26,310 bases of DNA from Methanobacteriota archaeon (GTDB lineage Archaea; Methanobacteriota; Methanobacteria; Methanobacteriales; Methanobacteriaceae), in the NCBI GenBank assembly GCA_023436175.1, contig JAEZKE010000126.1, positions 1 to 26,310 on the forward strand. The letters run 5' to 3'. Positions 8,529-17,451 of this stretch are shown here, piece after piece (position 1 is the stretch's first letter; each line of letters opens with the position of its first letter). The notes under the pieces were generated by a model. It was not told the DNA's origin. It was given only the letters and a program-made list of their open reading frames with translations, and did not search any database. A program made the position numbers and the translations under genes.

Positions 8529-10763
8529 TTGCTACTTTCAGGATTAATTGTACTGGAGACTTCAGGTATTAGTTTATCAGGTTTTAGGCAGATTACTGGA
8601 TTTATTTATCTTACTTTTATTCCAGGGGCTTTGTTATTTTCAATTTTAAAACCGAGACAGTTGAGCTCCATTGAAACTTTCTTATGCGTTATCGGCTTGA
8701 GTGTATCATTTACATTTTTCTTTGGAGTAGTTTTAAATTTCTTATTACCGTTAATCGGCATTACAAAACCGCTTTCATTATGGCCTATACTTTCAAGTTT
8801 TATGTTAATGACATCTTTCTTAACTCTAATTGCATGCAAATTTGGAAAAGGTTTTAATATTTATGTTAGAGGTAAATTCATTAAAAATTATTTATTAAGT
8901 GCTTATGGATTACTGCCTATTTTAATCCCTTTTTTAGCTATTTTGAGTACATTTATAGTTTTTAATTATAAAAACAATAATTTAATTTTAATTAACTATT
9001 TATTAATAGCTATTTCTGTTTTAATGGTAGTGTTTATGAAAAAGATCTCTACTAAATTATACCCTCTTTATCTTTTTTCTATTTCTTTAGGGCTTTTATG
9101 GACACATTCCCTTATTTCTGGCGATATTATCGGTGGAGACATCCAGCTGGAGTATTCTACGCTGTCTGCTGTTATAAATAATAGTTTTTGGGATCCTCAA
9201 ATTCATACCAACTTAAATGCAATGTTGAGTATAACAATCATGCCGCCTGTTTATTCTATTTTATTAGGTTTAAGTCCAGTATGGCTTTTAAAAATTATTT
9301 ATTCTTTTTTGTTATCACTGGTTCCAATGGCATTATTTTTAATGTACAAAAATTTTTGCAGTGAAAAAATCTCTTTCCTATCAGCATTCTTTTTTATTTC
9401 ATTTCCGTCCTTCTTTTTTGAAATAGTTGGGCTTTCAAGACAGGAAATAGCTGAATTTTTCATAGCTCTGTCATTATTATTAATATTTAGTAGATCAAAT
9501 GACTTTTTAAGAAAAAGTATACTTCTCTTGGTCTTCCTTTTTTCTATCGTAGTTTCTCATTATACTGCTGCCTATTTATATCTAATTATATTTGGTAGCT
9601 ATCTGTTTCTGTTATTCTTAATTGAGAGAGATAGCATAAATAAATTATTTAGGAAGTTTAAACTTAAATTAAAATATCCAGAAAAACCTAATTTTAATAG
9701 TATCAATGTTACATATGTTTTAATATTTTTAACGTTTTCTTTAGGATGGTATATGTATATTTCACAGAGTTCGTCTTTTTTATCAGTTGTAAAAATAGGC
9801 AATGCCATTGTTTCAACTCTTTACTCTGATTTCTTTTCTAATTATGGGAGAGATCCTTATATTCTGCAGGCTTTAGGTTTAGGACAGATGCGTTCATCAG
9901 AAATTCAATGGCAAATTGCCAGAAGTATACAGTATATAACACAATTTTTAATTATTATTGGAGTTTATGGTTTATTAACTAAGTATAGGCCGTGTTTTAA
10001 TAAGAATTATATGTCTTTAGTACTGGTAAACCTTTTCATAATCATATTAAGTATAATATTGCCATATTTTGCTTCAAAAATTAATATGACACGTATTTTC
10101 CATGTTTGTTTATTTATACTTGCTCCATTTTGTATTTTGGGAGGTTTAATGATATTTCAGTTTTTATTTCAGGTAATATCAAAAAAGGGGTTTAATATTT
10201 TAACAAGGAAATTATTAACATCAATTGTAATATTTAAAAGTGATTTTAATAGTTTAAAAGGGAAATTTTTAACAGAAAACTCTTTAAAGCTATTTACTGT
10301 CCTTATTTTAATTCCATATTTCTTATTTTCAAGTGGATTTGTTTTTGAAATTACAGGTGCAACACCTACTTCCATGCCTCTTTCTCTCTACAAAGCGGAC
10401 TGGCCATTTCATACCCAATCTGAAATACAAGCCTGTGAATGGCTAAGTGGAGTGACTAATGATAATGATAGAGTATATGCAGATTGGTATGGGGGAGGAT
10501 TTGTAGGTCTCAAGGTTTCTAAACTTGATGTCCGTCATTTTACAATAGATACTGCTAAAATCCGGAAAGACTCATTAATGTTTTTAAGACGTTGGAATAT
10601 TGAAAATGGTTCATTATACATCCCGTCTTCAGAAAAATCAGGTATAGTTCTAAATTATATGGATATAAATGGGGGATATTACTCCAAATTCTTAAATAGC
10701 AAGGATCTTATTTACGATAATGGAAATGCTCATTTTCTATATTATCCGGAGGTGTCACAATGA
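8529..10763 (+). CDS. DUF2206 family polytopic membrane protein (probable GT-C-like)
   Basis: A 744-residue integral membrane protein counted from the first canonical start, TTG 8529. More than ten hydrophobic segments fill roughly the first 620 residues, and a soluble C-terminal domain follows (from about HTQSEIQACEWL to the end). An acidic loop after an early segment (SGDIIGGDIQLEY) and the later SHYTAAYLYL are consistent with DUF2206 proteins found in methanogen surface-glycan loci, which resemble lipid-phosphate-sugar dependent GT-C transferases. An enzymatic role is therefore inferred, not shown. TTG 8529 has no SD and falls inside the first hydrophobic segment, so the protein probably begins 16 residues earlier at the ATA at 8481. 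It is the last gene of the left-hand operon. Confidence 0.8.
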   Translation: MLLSGLIVLETSGISLSGFRQITGFIYLTFIPGALLFSILKPRQLSSIETFLCVIGLSVSFTFFFGVVLNFLLPLIGITKPLSLWPILSSFMLMTSFLTLIACKFGKGFNIYVRGKFIKNYLLSAYGLLPILIPFLAILSTFIVFNYKNNNLILINYLLIAISVLMVVFMKKISTKLYPLYLFSISLGLLWTHSLISGDIIGGDIQLEYSTLSAVINNSFWDPQIHTNLNAMLSITIMPPVYSILLGLSPVWLLKIIYSFLLSLVPMALFLMYKNFCSEKISFLSAFFFISFPSFFFEIVGLSRQEIAEFFIALSLLLIFSRSNDFLRKSILLLVFLFSIVVSHYTAAYLYLIIFGSYLFLLFLIERDSINKLFRKFKLKLKYPEKPNFNSINVTYVLIFLTFSLGWYMYISQSSSFLSVVKIGNAIVSTLYSDFFSNYGRDPYILQALGLGQMRSSEIQWQIARSIQYITQFLIIIGVYGLLTKYRPCFNKNYMSLVLVNLFIIILSIILPYFASKINMTRIFHVCLFILAPFCILGGLMIFQFLFQVISKKGFNILTRKLLTSIVIFKSDFNSLKGKFLTENSLKLFTVLILIPYFLFSSGFVFEITGATPTSMPLSLYKADWPFHTQSEIQACEWLSGVTNDNDRVYADWYGGGFVGLKVSKLDVRHFTIDTAKIRKDSLMFLRRWNIENGSLYIPSSEKSGIVLNYMDINGGYYSKFLNSKDLIYDNGNAHFLYYPEVSQ

Positions 10764-10978
10764 TAAAGAGTATATAGGTAATAACAAGATATATAAAGGT
10801 TTAATTTAGCTTTACTTGCATAATAAATGCATAAAATAAGGATAATTTGTTTCAAAACGTTTTTTTAAACGTTAAAGTATATTCGATTTATCCTTGGGGC
10901 AGTAACAGTATGATTAATGTTAGAGTTACTGTCAATAATAAAATTTTTGAATAGTTTATGAAAAAAGTGAGGGATTAA
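10764..10978. other. Intergenic region with three small inverted repeats
   Basis: A 215-bp spacer separates the left operon from the GDP-mannose epimerase operon. It contains three short perfect inverted repeats: TGCAT/ATGCA at 10817-10831 (5-nt loop), AACGTTT/AAACGTT at 10856-10873 (4-T loop) and CAGTAAC/GTTACTG at 10900-10931 (18-nt loop). The seven-T run at 10860-10866 suits archaeal termination of the upstream operon. The region should also hold the promoter for 10979, but no TATA box is clear enough to assign. A GTGAGGGA before ATG 10979 is the likely SD. Confidence 0.5.
10856..10873 (+). terminator. Possible terminator of the left operon
   Basis: The perfect 7-bp arms AACGTTT and AAACGTT enclose TTTT, giving seven consecutive T residues at 10860-10866 about 95 bp after the DUF2206 stop. 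Archaeal RNA polymerase terminates mainly at oligo-T tracts, so the T run may matter more than the palindrome. The palindrome could equally be an operator for the downstream gene. Confidence 0.35.
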
Positions 10979-11932
10979 ATGAGAAAAATATTAGTTACTG
11001 GAGCTGGTGGATTTATAGGAAGTCATTTAGCTAAAAGAATTTATGATAAAGGTAATTTTGTCAGAGCGGTAGATATCAAATGGGATAACTACATTCCAGA
11101 ACCATATTATTCTGAAAAGTTAACTCTCGATCTAAGATCAGCTGAATCATGTAAAAAAGCTACTGCTGATATAGATTATGTATTTCATCTTGCAGCTAAT
11201 ATGGGAGGTATAGGATTCATTACAGAAGTAGGTGCGGAAATAATGCATGATAATGTACTTATGAACGCTAATATGTTACAAACTTCTGCAGATAATGGGG
11301 TTAAAAGATTATTTTTCTCATCATCAGCATGTATTTACCCAACTTATCGCCAAACAAGCCCCAATAATCACGGATTAAAAGAAGAAGATGCTTATCCTGC
11401 TGATCCAGATGATTTTTATGGATGGGAAAAGCTATATACTGAAAAGACCTGCGAAGCTTATCAAAGGGATACGGATCTTAAAGTAAGAATAGCCCGTTTT
11501 CACAATATATACGGCCCTGAAGGGACATATGATGGGGGAAGAGAAAAATCGCCAGCTGCTCTATGTCGTAAAGTAGCCAGTGCTTCTGATCCTGGTATTA
11601 TTAAGATATGGGGTGATGGAAAGCAATCTAGATCGTACTGTTACATAGATGATTGCATAGATGGGATTATGCAGCTAATGAAATCTGATTATAATCGACC
11701 GCTTAATATAGGGTGCGACCGTTTGGTAACCATCAATGAACTGGCAGACATAATTATTGATATTTCAGGAAAAGAGATAGAAAAAAACTATGATCTTTCA
11801 GCACCACAGGGAGTTAGAGGCCGCAATGCTGATTTAACCCTTCTTAAAAAGGAGTTAAAATGGGAACCACAGGTAAGCCTTGAAAAAGGCCTAGAAAAAA
11901 CGTATTGGTGGATAAATGACCAGGTAGTGTAA
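10979..11932 (+). CDS. GDP-mannose 3,5-epimerase-like extended SDR
   Basis: A 317-residue extended SDR with the NAD motif GAGGFIG (residues 8-14), NMGGIGFI, SSACIYP, the Tyr147-x3-Lys151 catalytic pair in YGWEKL, RFHNIYGP, GGREKSPAAL and GVRGRNAD. These strings match plant GDP-mannose 3,5-epimerase closely. The plant catalytic residues as I recall them (Cys145, Tyr174, Lys178, Lys217) map at a constant offset of 27 to Cys118, Tyr147, Lys151 and Lys190 here. The family converts GDP-D-mannose to GDP-L-galactose and GDP-L-gulose through a 4-keto intermediate. It heads a four-gene operon with three GT2 enzymes that could use the product. GTGAGGGA precedes the ATG. A different NDP-hexose substrate cannot be excluded. 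Confidence 0.82.
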   Translation: MRKILVTGAGGFIGSHLAKRIYDKGNFVRAVDIKWDNYIPEPYYSEKLTLDLRSAESCKKATADIDYVFHLAANMGGIGFITEVGAEIMHDNVLMNANMLQTSADNGVKRLFFSSSACIYPTYRQTSPNNHGLKEEDAYPADPDDFYGWEKLYTEKTCEAYQRDTDLKVRIARFHNIYGPEGTYDGGREKSPAALCRKVASASDPGIIKIWGDGKQSRSYCYIDDCIDGIMQLMKSDYNRPLNIGCDRLVTINELADIIIDISGKEIEKNYDLSAPQGVRGRNADLTLLKKELKWEPQVSLEKGLEKTYWWINDQVV

Positions 11933-11988
11933 TTTAAAGTTTAATTTTATATTATTCACTTATTAACTTAATAAAAAGAGATGATAAA

Positions 11989-12897
11989 ATGATTGAGAAT
12001 CCGTTGGTATCAATTATAACTCCATCATACAATCAGGGCAAATACATTGAAGATACTATTAAAAGTGTGATGAATCAGGATTATCAGAATATAGAACATT
12101 TGGTAATTGATGGAGGTTCCACAGATAATACCATTAATATTTTAAAAAAATATGAGAATAAATACAACTTAAATTGGATTTCTGAACCAGATAATGGTCA
12201 GTCAGATGCTTTAAATAAAGGTTTTGCCGTGGCAAATGGTGATATTGTAGGATGGCTTAATTCTGACGATTGTTATATTGATACAGGCACTGTTTCATAT
12301 GTTGTAAATCAGTTCTATAAAAATCATAATGTGGATGTGATTTATGGAGATGAAATAATAATTGATGAGTTTGGAAAGATAAAAAAAATATGTAAAACTT
12401 CTAACTGGAGTTATAAACATCTTCTTAGAGAGTGTTTTATTTGTCAGCCTGCCCTATTTTTTAAAAGGAAAATAATTAAAGAAAATAAGATTAGAGATAT
12501 TTATTTGTGTATGGATTATGAATTCTGGCTAAGAATAGGGCAGAAATACGACTTTTTGAAGGTTAATAGAATACTGGCAGCAGACAGACTGTATAAAGGA
12601 ACTAAAAGAGAATCCAACAAACTGGACCATATGATGAAAAGTAAAGATTTAAGGGTGGAATATGGTGGAACTTTTGGCATATACTACTACGCAACACACT
12701 TTTATGACCTGATTTTAGCACTCTTTATGAATATTAAAGGTGTTAGGAAGATTATTAAATTAAAATCTAAAAATAACTACGCTTTTAACGTAAAGTTTCC
12801 CAGTGATTATGCTTTGATTATAAATCAGACTTCTTTGAACAATGTTTTCAAAAAAATCAATATAGAATTCAAATTCATTTATCAGCACATTAAATAA
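11989..12897 (+). CDS. Glycosyltransferase family 2
   Basis: A 302-residue GT2 (GT-A fold). It opens with VSIITPSYNQGKYIEDTIKS (about residues 7-26), has VIDGGSTDNT (39-48), SEPDNGQSDALNKG and the metal-binding NSDD (91-94). The YNQG...GGSTD...DNGQSDALNKG pattern is that of WcaA/EpsE-type inverting transferases. The C-terminal about 90 residues include a weak hydrophobic stretch (FYDLILALFMNI) that may contact the membrane. A GAGATGAT ahead of the ATG is one mismatch from the GAGGTGAT consensus. It lies 56 bp after the epimerase gene in the same direction. Donor and acceptor are unknown. Confidence 0.9.
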   Translation: MIENPLVSIITPSYNQGKYIEDTIKSVMNQDYQNIEHLVIDGGSTDNTINILKKYENKYNLNWISEPDNGQSDALNKGFAVANGDIVGWLNSDDCYIDTGTVSYVVNQFYKNHNVDVIYGDEIIIDEFGKIKKICKTSNWSYKHLLRECFICQPALFFKRKIIKENKIRDIYLCMDYEFWLRIGQKYDFLKVNRILAADRLYKGTKRESNKLDHMMKSKDLRVEYGGTFGIYYYATHFYDLILALFMNIKGVRKIIKLKSKNNYAFNVKFPSDYALIINQTSLNNVFKKINIEFKFIYQHIK

Positions 12898-12911
12898 TAG
12901 TTTTATATTAA

Positions 12912-12927
12912 CTGTTTAAACAAACAG
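12912..12927. repeat. Short hairpin between GT2 genes
   Basis: Perfect 6-bp arms CTGTTT and AAACAG enclose AAAC, 15 bp after the GT2 stop. The hairpin is followed by GGGCC rather than a T run, so it is not an obvious terminator. It could be an RNA-processing or stability element, or chance in AT-rich DNA. Confidence 0.25.
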
Positions 12928-13011
12928 GGCCTTAAAAGTGTTAATTAATAAAATATGGGAAATTTAAGAGTTTAAATGGGTAAACTAAAAAATCTTAGAT
13001 GTGTGATTCAA

Positions 13012-13806
13012 ATGAAAATTGATGTTATAATGTGCACTAAAAATAGCGAAAGCATCTTACAAGAATGTTTAAATTCAATATTTGAAGAGATATCAATTTG
13101 TCATTTAATAGTTTTAGATGGATTTTCAACTGACAAAACACTGGACATAATTAACAGCTATAGAGATAAATTCCATATTAAAATAATCCAAACTAACGCG
13201 GCTTTAGGTAAATCCAGAGAAATTGGTATAAAGAACGTAGATACCGAATGGTTTGCATTTATTGACAGTGATGTAACTTTAAGAAATGGTTGGTTTTGGG
13301 AAATATCTAATTATATTTCAGATAATGAAGTAGGGGCTGTTGAAAGCAACTTTATTCACCATTACCCTGCAGATATTCCAAAATTTCCCCCCTTTAATAA
13401 TGTTGTAAATCAAAGAAGAGTTGATAAAAGGGGTTATACCATCGCAACCATGATAAAGACGAAGATTGTTGAAGATATATCAATTCCTCACGATTTAATC
13501 ATATATGAAGATGAATTTATAAAAAAATGGGTTGAAAAAAAGGAATACGATTGGATAAAAGTGGTTAGCCCTGTTGTTGATCATTATCCAAACCCCAATC
13601 ATTTCAGAGATGCTTACTTAACCGGAATCTACAGTATCAGATATAAACTGTTTCCAGCCAGTAGCATAATATTCAGTTCACTAATATCTCCATTTAAACT
13701 CTTTTACTTCTTATATAAGTACAAATCTATTGAATATACATTAAACTCATTAAAATACAGTTTTATAATGTTAAAAGGTTTATTAGATGAAATTTTAACT
13801 TTATAG
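13012..13806 (+). CDS. Glycosyltransferase family 2
   Basis: A 264-residue GT2. It begins IDVIMCTKNSESILQECLNS, has VLDGFSTDKT (about residues 34-43), GKSREIGIKN, and the metal-binding FIDSDVTL with Asp85-Ser-Asp87. It lacks long membrane segments apart from moderately hydrophobic stretches at about 220-240. The frame is open from an ATG at 12976, but a GTGATT just upstream of ATG 13012 and the natural GT2 first strand starting there favour the shorter protein. The second of three GT2 genes after the GDP-mannose epimerase-like gene, it probably adds one residue of the same glycan. Substrates cannot be read from the sequence. Confidence 0.86.
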   Translation: MKIDVIMCTKNSESILQECLNSIFEEISICHLIVLDGFSTDKTLDIINSYRDKFHIKIIQTNAALGKSREIGIKNVDTEWFAFIDSDVTLRNGWFWEISNYISDNEVGAVESNFIHHYPADIPKFPPFNNVVNQRRVDKRGYTIATMIKTKIVEDISIPHDLIIYEDEFIKKWVEKKEYDWIKVVSPVVDHYPNPNHFRDAYLTGIYSIRYKLFPASSIIFSSLISPFKLFYFLYKYKSIEYTLNSLKYSFIMLKGLLDEILTL

Positions 13807-13848
13807 TAGTTATCTGTTGATTTATGCAATATTAGGAGAATCGAATTA

Positions 13849-14892
13849 ATGAAAAAATATTTTCCCAACGTAACAATAATTATTTTAAATTGGAACGGCT
13901 GGAAAGACACTATAGAATGTCTTGAATCTATTTATCAAATTAATTATTCCAATTATCAGGTTATTTTAGTTGATAATGCATCTTCAGATGATTCAATAGA
14001 AAGAGTAAAGGAGTATTGTAAAGGTAAATTACAGGTAAAATCAGAATTTTTTAATTATACACATAAACCAATTAATTTCTATAATTTTTCAGAAAATGAA
14101 TTTAAATTATTTAATGAAATCATTGGCAATGGTAAAGTAACTTTTCCAAGCAGTATTATAATTATAGAAAATGACAGCAACTATGGATTTGCAGGTGGAA
14201 ACAATATAGGGATTAAATTTGCCCTTAAAAATTTTAAAAGTGATTATATACTTCTTTTAAATAATGATACCGTTGTCGAAACAAATTTTTTAGCAGAACT
14301 GGTAAAAATCGGGCAAAAAGATAGAAATACAGGCTTTTTAGGTCCTAAAACTTATTATTATGATTATGAAGGAAGAAAAGATGTAATTTCGTTTGCTGGA
14401 GGGTTTTTAAATTCCTACACTGGCATTCCAAGAGTATTAGGATATCAGGAGATGGATAACGGTCAATATAACAGAATAAATAAAGTGGATTATGTTGAAG
14501 GATCATGTATCCTTATAACTAAGGAAGTTTTTGAAAAAATAGGTTTTTTAGATACCAACTATTTCGCTTACTGGGAAGAAGCGGATTTATGTAAGAGAGG
14601 ATTTAAAGCAGGTTACAAGTCATTATACATTCCTAAATCAAAGGTATGGCATAAGGTTTCAACATCTTTCAACAGCCCAATTAAATTGTATTATTATTCG
14701 CGCAACAAGATCAGGTTTATGAAGAAAAATGCGAATATGATTGAATATATTTCATTTTTATTCTACTTTTTTGGATATGGTTTCTGGATTACAAATTTCT
14801 GTTATTTCTGTACTGCATTAAAAGAAAGAAATGGATTCGAAATGAACAAAAATTTTATTAAAGGGGTATTTAAAGGTATAACCAATTATTAA
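13849..14892 (+). CDS. Glycosyltransferase family 2, WbbL/rhamnosyltransferase-like
   Basis: A 347-residue GT2 of the WbbL type. It shows VTIIILNWNGWKDTIECLES, VDNASSDDS (about residues 41-49), DSNYGFAGGNNIG, the metal-binding LLLNNDT (Asp140), and later EGSCILITKEVFEKIGFLD plus YFAYWEEADLCKRGFKAGY, the acidic catalytic-base region. A C-terminal hydrophobic segment (about 300-325) suggests membrane attachment. Between the VDNASSDD strand and the YGFAGGNN strand there is an extra segment of about 45 residues (roughly 59-105) that compact GT2 proteins lack; I recall similar inserts in other archaeal GT2s. An AGGAG lies 11 bp ahead of the ATG. It ends the plus-strand half of the island and faces the converging minus-strand operon. 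Confidence 0.88.
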   Translation: MKKYFPNVTIIILNWNGWKDTIECLESIYQINYSNYQVILVDNASSDDSIERVKEYCKGKLQVKSEFFNYTHKPINFYNFSENEFKLFNEIIGNGKVTFPSSIIIIENDSNYGFAGGNNIGIKFALKNFKSDYILLLNNDTVVETNFLAELVKIGQKDRNTGFLGPKTYYYDYEGRKDVISFAGGFLNSYTGIPRVLGYQEMDNGQYNRINKVDYVEGSCILITKEVFEKIGFLDTNYFAYWEEADLCKRGFKAGYKSLYIPKSKVWHKVSTSFNSPIKLYYYSRNKIRFMKKNANMIEYISFLFYFFGYGFWITNFCYFCTALKERNGFEMNKNFIKGVFKGITNY

Positions 14893-14961
14893 ATCATTTA
14901 ATCAGTTTATATATTTTTAAACGTAAAGATTAAACTTTATAAAAAAATTGGGCCTCTAAAT
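14893..14961. terminator. Convergent intergenic region, probable bidirectional terminator
   Basis: This 69-bp spacer separates two converging operons. It is T-rich on the plus strand (TATATATTTTTAAA, about 14908-14921) and has an A7 run near 14941, which reads as T7 on the minus strand. A small TAAAG/CTTTA inverted repeat lies between them. Oligo-T tracts on both strands suit archaeal termination in both directions. No gene is seen here. Confidence 0.4.
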
Positions 14962-15969
14962 TTATCTGAAGGCATCTTGATCTTGCTGGACAATTTTAAT
15001 CCGTTTTTTGTATTTTTTTCCAAATATACAAATTAAACAGAGTTTACCTATATTTTTGTATATCCATGCAGGGACTAAAATTAAAGGGATAATTAATGGT
15101 ATTAGAAAAATGTCTTTACTGAATCTCAAAGCTGAAATTGTACTTGAAAGAAACATTAAATAATTTTTAAGGGATTTTTCATTATTTACAATTTTTTCAG
15201 ATATTATTGTTAATAAAAATTTTTTTACTAAAGGTGAATCAAATGATATTTCGTGTATTGCTTTCTGGCGTATTTTTTTATCTTTGAGCAACAAACATGA
15301 ATTAAACCACCCATTCAACCATTCTAAACCTGAAAATCCAGGATTATTGTGACCATCCCTAATGACAATCTCTTTTTTAGATACGTAGATTGAAAAGTCG
15401 TCTTCTACGGATTTAGTTATAAATGCAAAATGAGGAAACAGAGTGTATATATTATCGTAGCTTTTATGAAGGCAGAAAGAATCATATAATCCAGTTTTGT
15501 AAATTGAACTTGGTATAAAACTCAATGTGGTAAAATAGGTTGCGCCATCATCTATCAATTTTTTGGCTGTAGTTTTCACTCCCCGCATCCAATTGGAATA
15601 GGAAGGATGTCCAACTGAAATAAGATCAAAATTTTGTGTCTCAATGGCATTAATAATATCTGAACAATCTGAAAAGTCTAAATTATCATCATCACATAAA
15701 ATCCAGCTATAAAGCGATTCTGATAATTCCACAGCACGCAGATAATTGGCTGCTGCTCCAATATTTTTTTTATGTCTTATAATTTCCATTTTTGGGAATT
15801 GTTTTTGATATTTAAGACATATATCTTGAGTATCATCTGGAGACGCATTATCAAGGATACTAATCTTGCATTTAGAAAAGGGACTTTTAAACAAATATTT
15901 TAATGTATTTTCAAGATCCATTGAACGGTTATAGGTAATGATCAGGATTTCTAACTTTTTTTCAATCAT
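14962..15969 (-). CDS. Glycosyltransferase family 2 with C-terminal membrane segment
   Basis: A 335-residue GT2. It begins LEILIITYNRSMDLENTLKY, has LDNASPDDTQ (about residues 39-48), HKKNIGAAANYLRA and the metal-binding LCDDDNLD (Asp93-95). A strongly hydrophobic segment near the C-terminus (IFLIPLIIPLILVPAWIY) followed by a very basic tail (GKKYKKRIK) predicts anchoring to the cytoplasmic membrane face. A GGTG about 8 bp before the ATG acts as SD. It is the last gene of the minus-strand operon and the only glycosyltransferase there, 20 bp after the flippase. It is therefore a candidate for adding the special sugar made by that operon. Confidence 0.88.
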   Translation of the reverse strand: MIEKKLEILIITYNRSMDLENTLKYLFKSPFSKCKISILDNASPDDTQDICLKYQKQFPKMEIIRHKKNIGAAANYLRAVELSESLYSWILCDDDNLDFSDCSDIINAIETQNFDLISVGHPSYSNWMRGVKTTAKKLIDDGATYFTTLSFIPSSIYKTGLYDSFCLHKSYDNIYTLFPHFAFITKSVEDDFSIYVSKKEIVIRDGHNNPGFSGLEWLNGWFNSCLLLKDKKIRQKAIHEISFDSPLVKKFLLTIISEKIVNNEKSLKNYLMFLSSTISALRFSKDIFLIPLIIPLILVPAWIYKNIGKLCLICIFGKKYKKRIKIVQQDQDAFR

Positions 15970-15989
15970 AGTTACACCAAATACTTTGA

Positions 15990-17360
15990 TTAAATATCTA
16001 ATTTGCGGTATTCATCACGTTTCCTTACAAAAATCCATCTGGCAGGAATTATAATTGCCCACTGTACAATACAGTAGACACTTAAGGCAAATAGAGTTGA
16101 ATTAAAGAAGTACAGACTGGCCCAAATGCCAACACCTGTTGTTATACCATTTATTACAGAGATGGCCATATAAGGCTCTCTTTTGTGAGATCTTAAGTAG
16201 AATGCCCAGTTATAAATTATCAAAAGAGCAGTTTCAGCAAGTAAAATAATTGCAACTTCATAAACTGGAAGTATTCTCTGCTCCCAACCTAACAAAGGAA
16301 AAATAAAAGATAGAATTAAAAGTACTACAATTGCACCTGTAATAAAAACGATTAAGCTCTGTTTTTGTACTTTTTTAAGTAAAATATCAAGCTTTTGGTG
16401 GTTTTTTCTAGCAACAAGCATGTTAAACTGTGGTAATTTAGTCATTCCCCATGAACTTGCCATGCTCTGTACTCCTCTAGCTATTACCAATGATAATCCC
16501 AATTTCCCAGCTAAAACTGCACCAGCATAGTACATTGTAACTGGAACCATAAACTGTAATATTAAATAACCTGATATCCAGCTAATTGCATATCTCCATT
16601 GTAGAGGTAATGTTTCTTTAAACCAGTTATAATGGCTTCTTGCCTTAGAATGGATTATTTGATTCCATAAGATATTTGATGAGGAAAAAAACATTATTAT
16701 ACTTAAAATTATATTTGCTGCGCTGCCGGTTACTAGTGCCCATAAACCAAAGCCAGATGAAAGGGCAGTCCATGTGGAAATAACACCTGCAAAATTTGCA
16801 ATAAAAACTATTTTTTGTACCAGTGCCACTTTGTTAAAACCCTTTAAAATTGCGCCTGATAAAGACACCATAAGGAGGAAAGCACCTGTAAAAGAATACA
16901 TTATCCATGCTGAAAGAAATGTGATGTTTCCTGTAGAATGCATTAAAATGAAGGTACCTGTTACAGTCAGCAGGATAAATGCCGTGGAAATAACGAGAAT
17001 ATAAAACTTAAATGAAAAGTGAATAAGAGATATGGTCCTGTCTATCTTTTCGTTATCACCGGTTAATATTCCATTTTTTTCTTTTAAATGGGCATACTCA
17101 TGACTGATAAATTGGGTGATTATGGTTGTAAATCCCAATTCTGCAAGGGTAGTCAGCGCCCCTAAACTTTGAAAGGTGTACCAGAATCCCTGTTCAGTTA
17201 TAGTCAGATATTTTATTATAAAAAATATTGAGAGGGGCCCACCTATAATCGACCAGAAAACAGTTAATACCGTGTAAAAAATCGCTTTATCGATACCTAA
17301 AAAGGACATAATCCTGCTTACACCAGGGACATTTTTAATATATTCTGCTAAAATACTCAA
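15990..17360 (-). CDS. Wzx-like polysaccharide flippase (MOP superfamily)
   Basis: A 456-residue polytopic membrane protein with about twelve or more hydrophobic segments spread evenly through the sequence and short basic loops, as in RfbX/Wzx and MATE-like MOP exporters. The early AIFYTVLTVFWSIIGGPLSI segment and the LTITEQGFWYTFQSLGAL loop (Y-L-T-x-x-x-Q-G-x-W) match the first helices of such flippases. It probably flips a lipid-linked oligosaccharide across the cytoplasmic membrane. The start is a TTG at 17360 with GAGGT about 8 bp upstream; no ATG fits. It lies 91 bp downstream of rfbH, the widest gap in this operon, so an internal promoter is possible. Confidence 0.85.
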   Translation of the reverse strand: MSILAEYIKNVPGVSRIMSFLGIDKAIFYTVLTVFWSIIGGPLSIFFIIKYLTITEQGFWYTFQSLGALTTLAELGFTTIITQFISHEYAHLKEKNGILTGDNEKIDRTISLIHFSFKFYILVISTAFILLTVTGTFILMHSTGNITFLSAWIMYSFTGAFLLMVSLSGAILKGFNKVALVQKIVFIANFAGVISTWTALSSGFGLWALVTGSAANIILSIIMFFSSSNILWNQIIHSKARSHYNWFKETLPLQWRYAISWISGYLILQFMVPVTMYYAGAVLAGKLGLSLVIARGVQSMASSWGMTKLPQFNMLVARKNHQKLDILLKKVQKQSLIVFITGAIVVLLILSFIFPLLGWEQRILPVYEVAIILLAETALLIIYNWAFYLRSHKREPYMAISVINGITTGVGIWASLYFFNSTLFALSVYCIVQWAIIIPARWIFVRKRDEYRKLDI

Positions 17361-17451
17361 ATTTTCTTACCTCTTTATTCATAAAATACTTATTTTAATT
17401 AAAGTACTAAGATTATTTAATCGGCATTAACACTTTTTAAATATTAATGGA

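Noticed and set aside
12912..12927. Intrinsic terminator between GT2 genes
   Set aside because: The hairpin is followed by GGGCC rather than a T run, and the next gene in the same direction is close, so read-through is likely.
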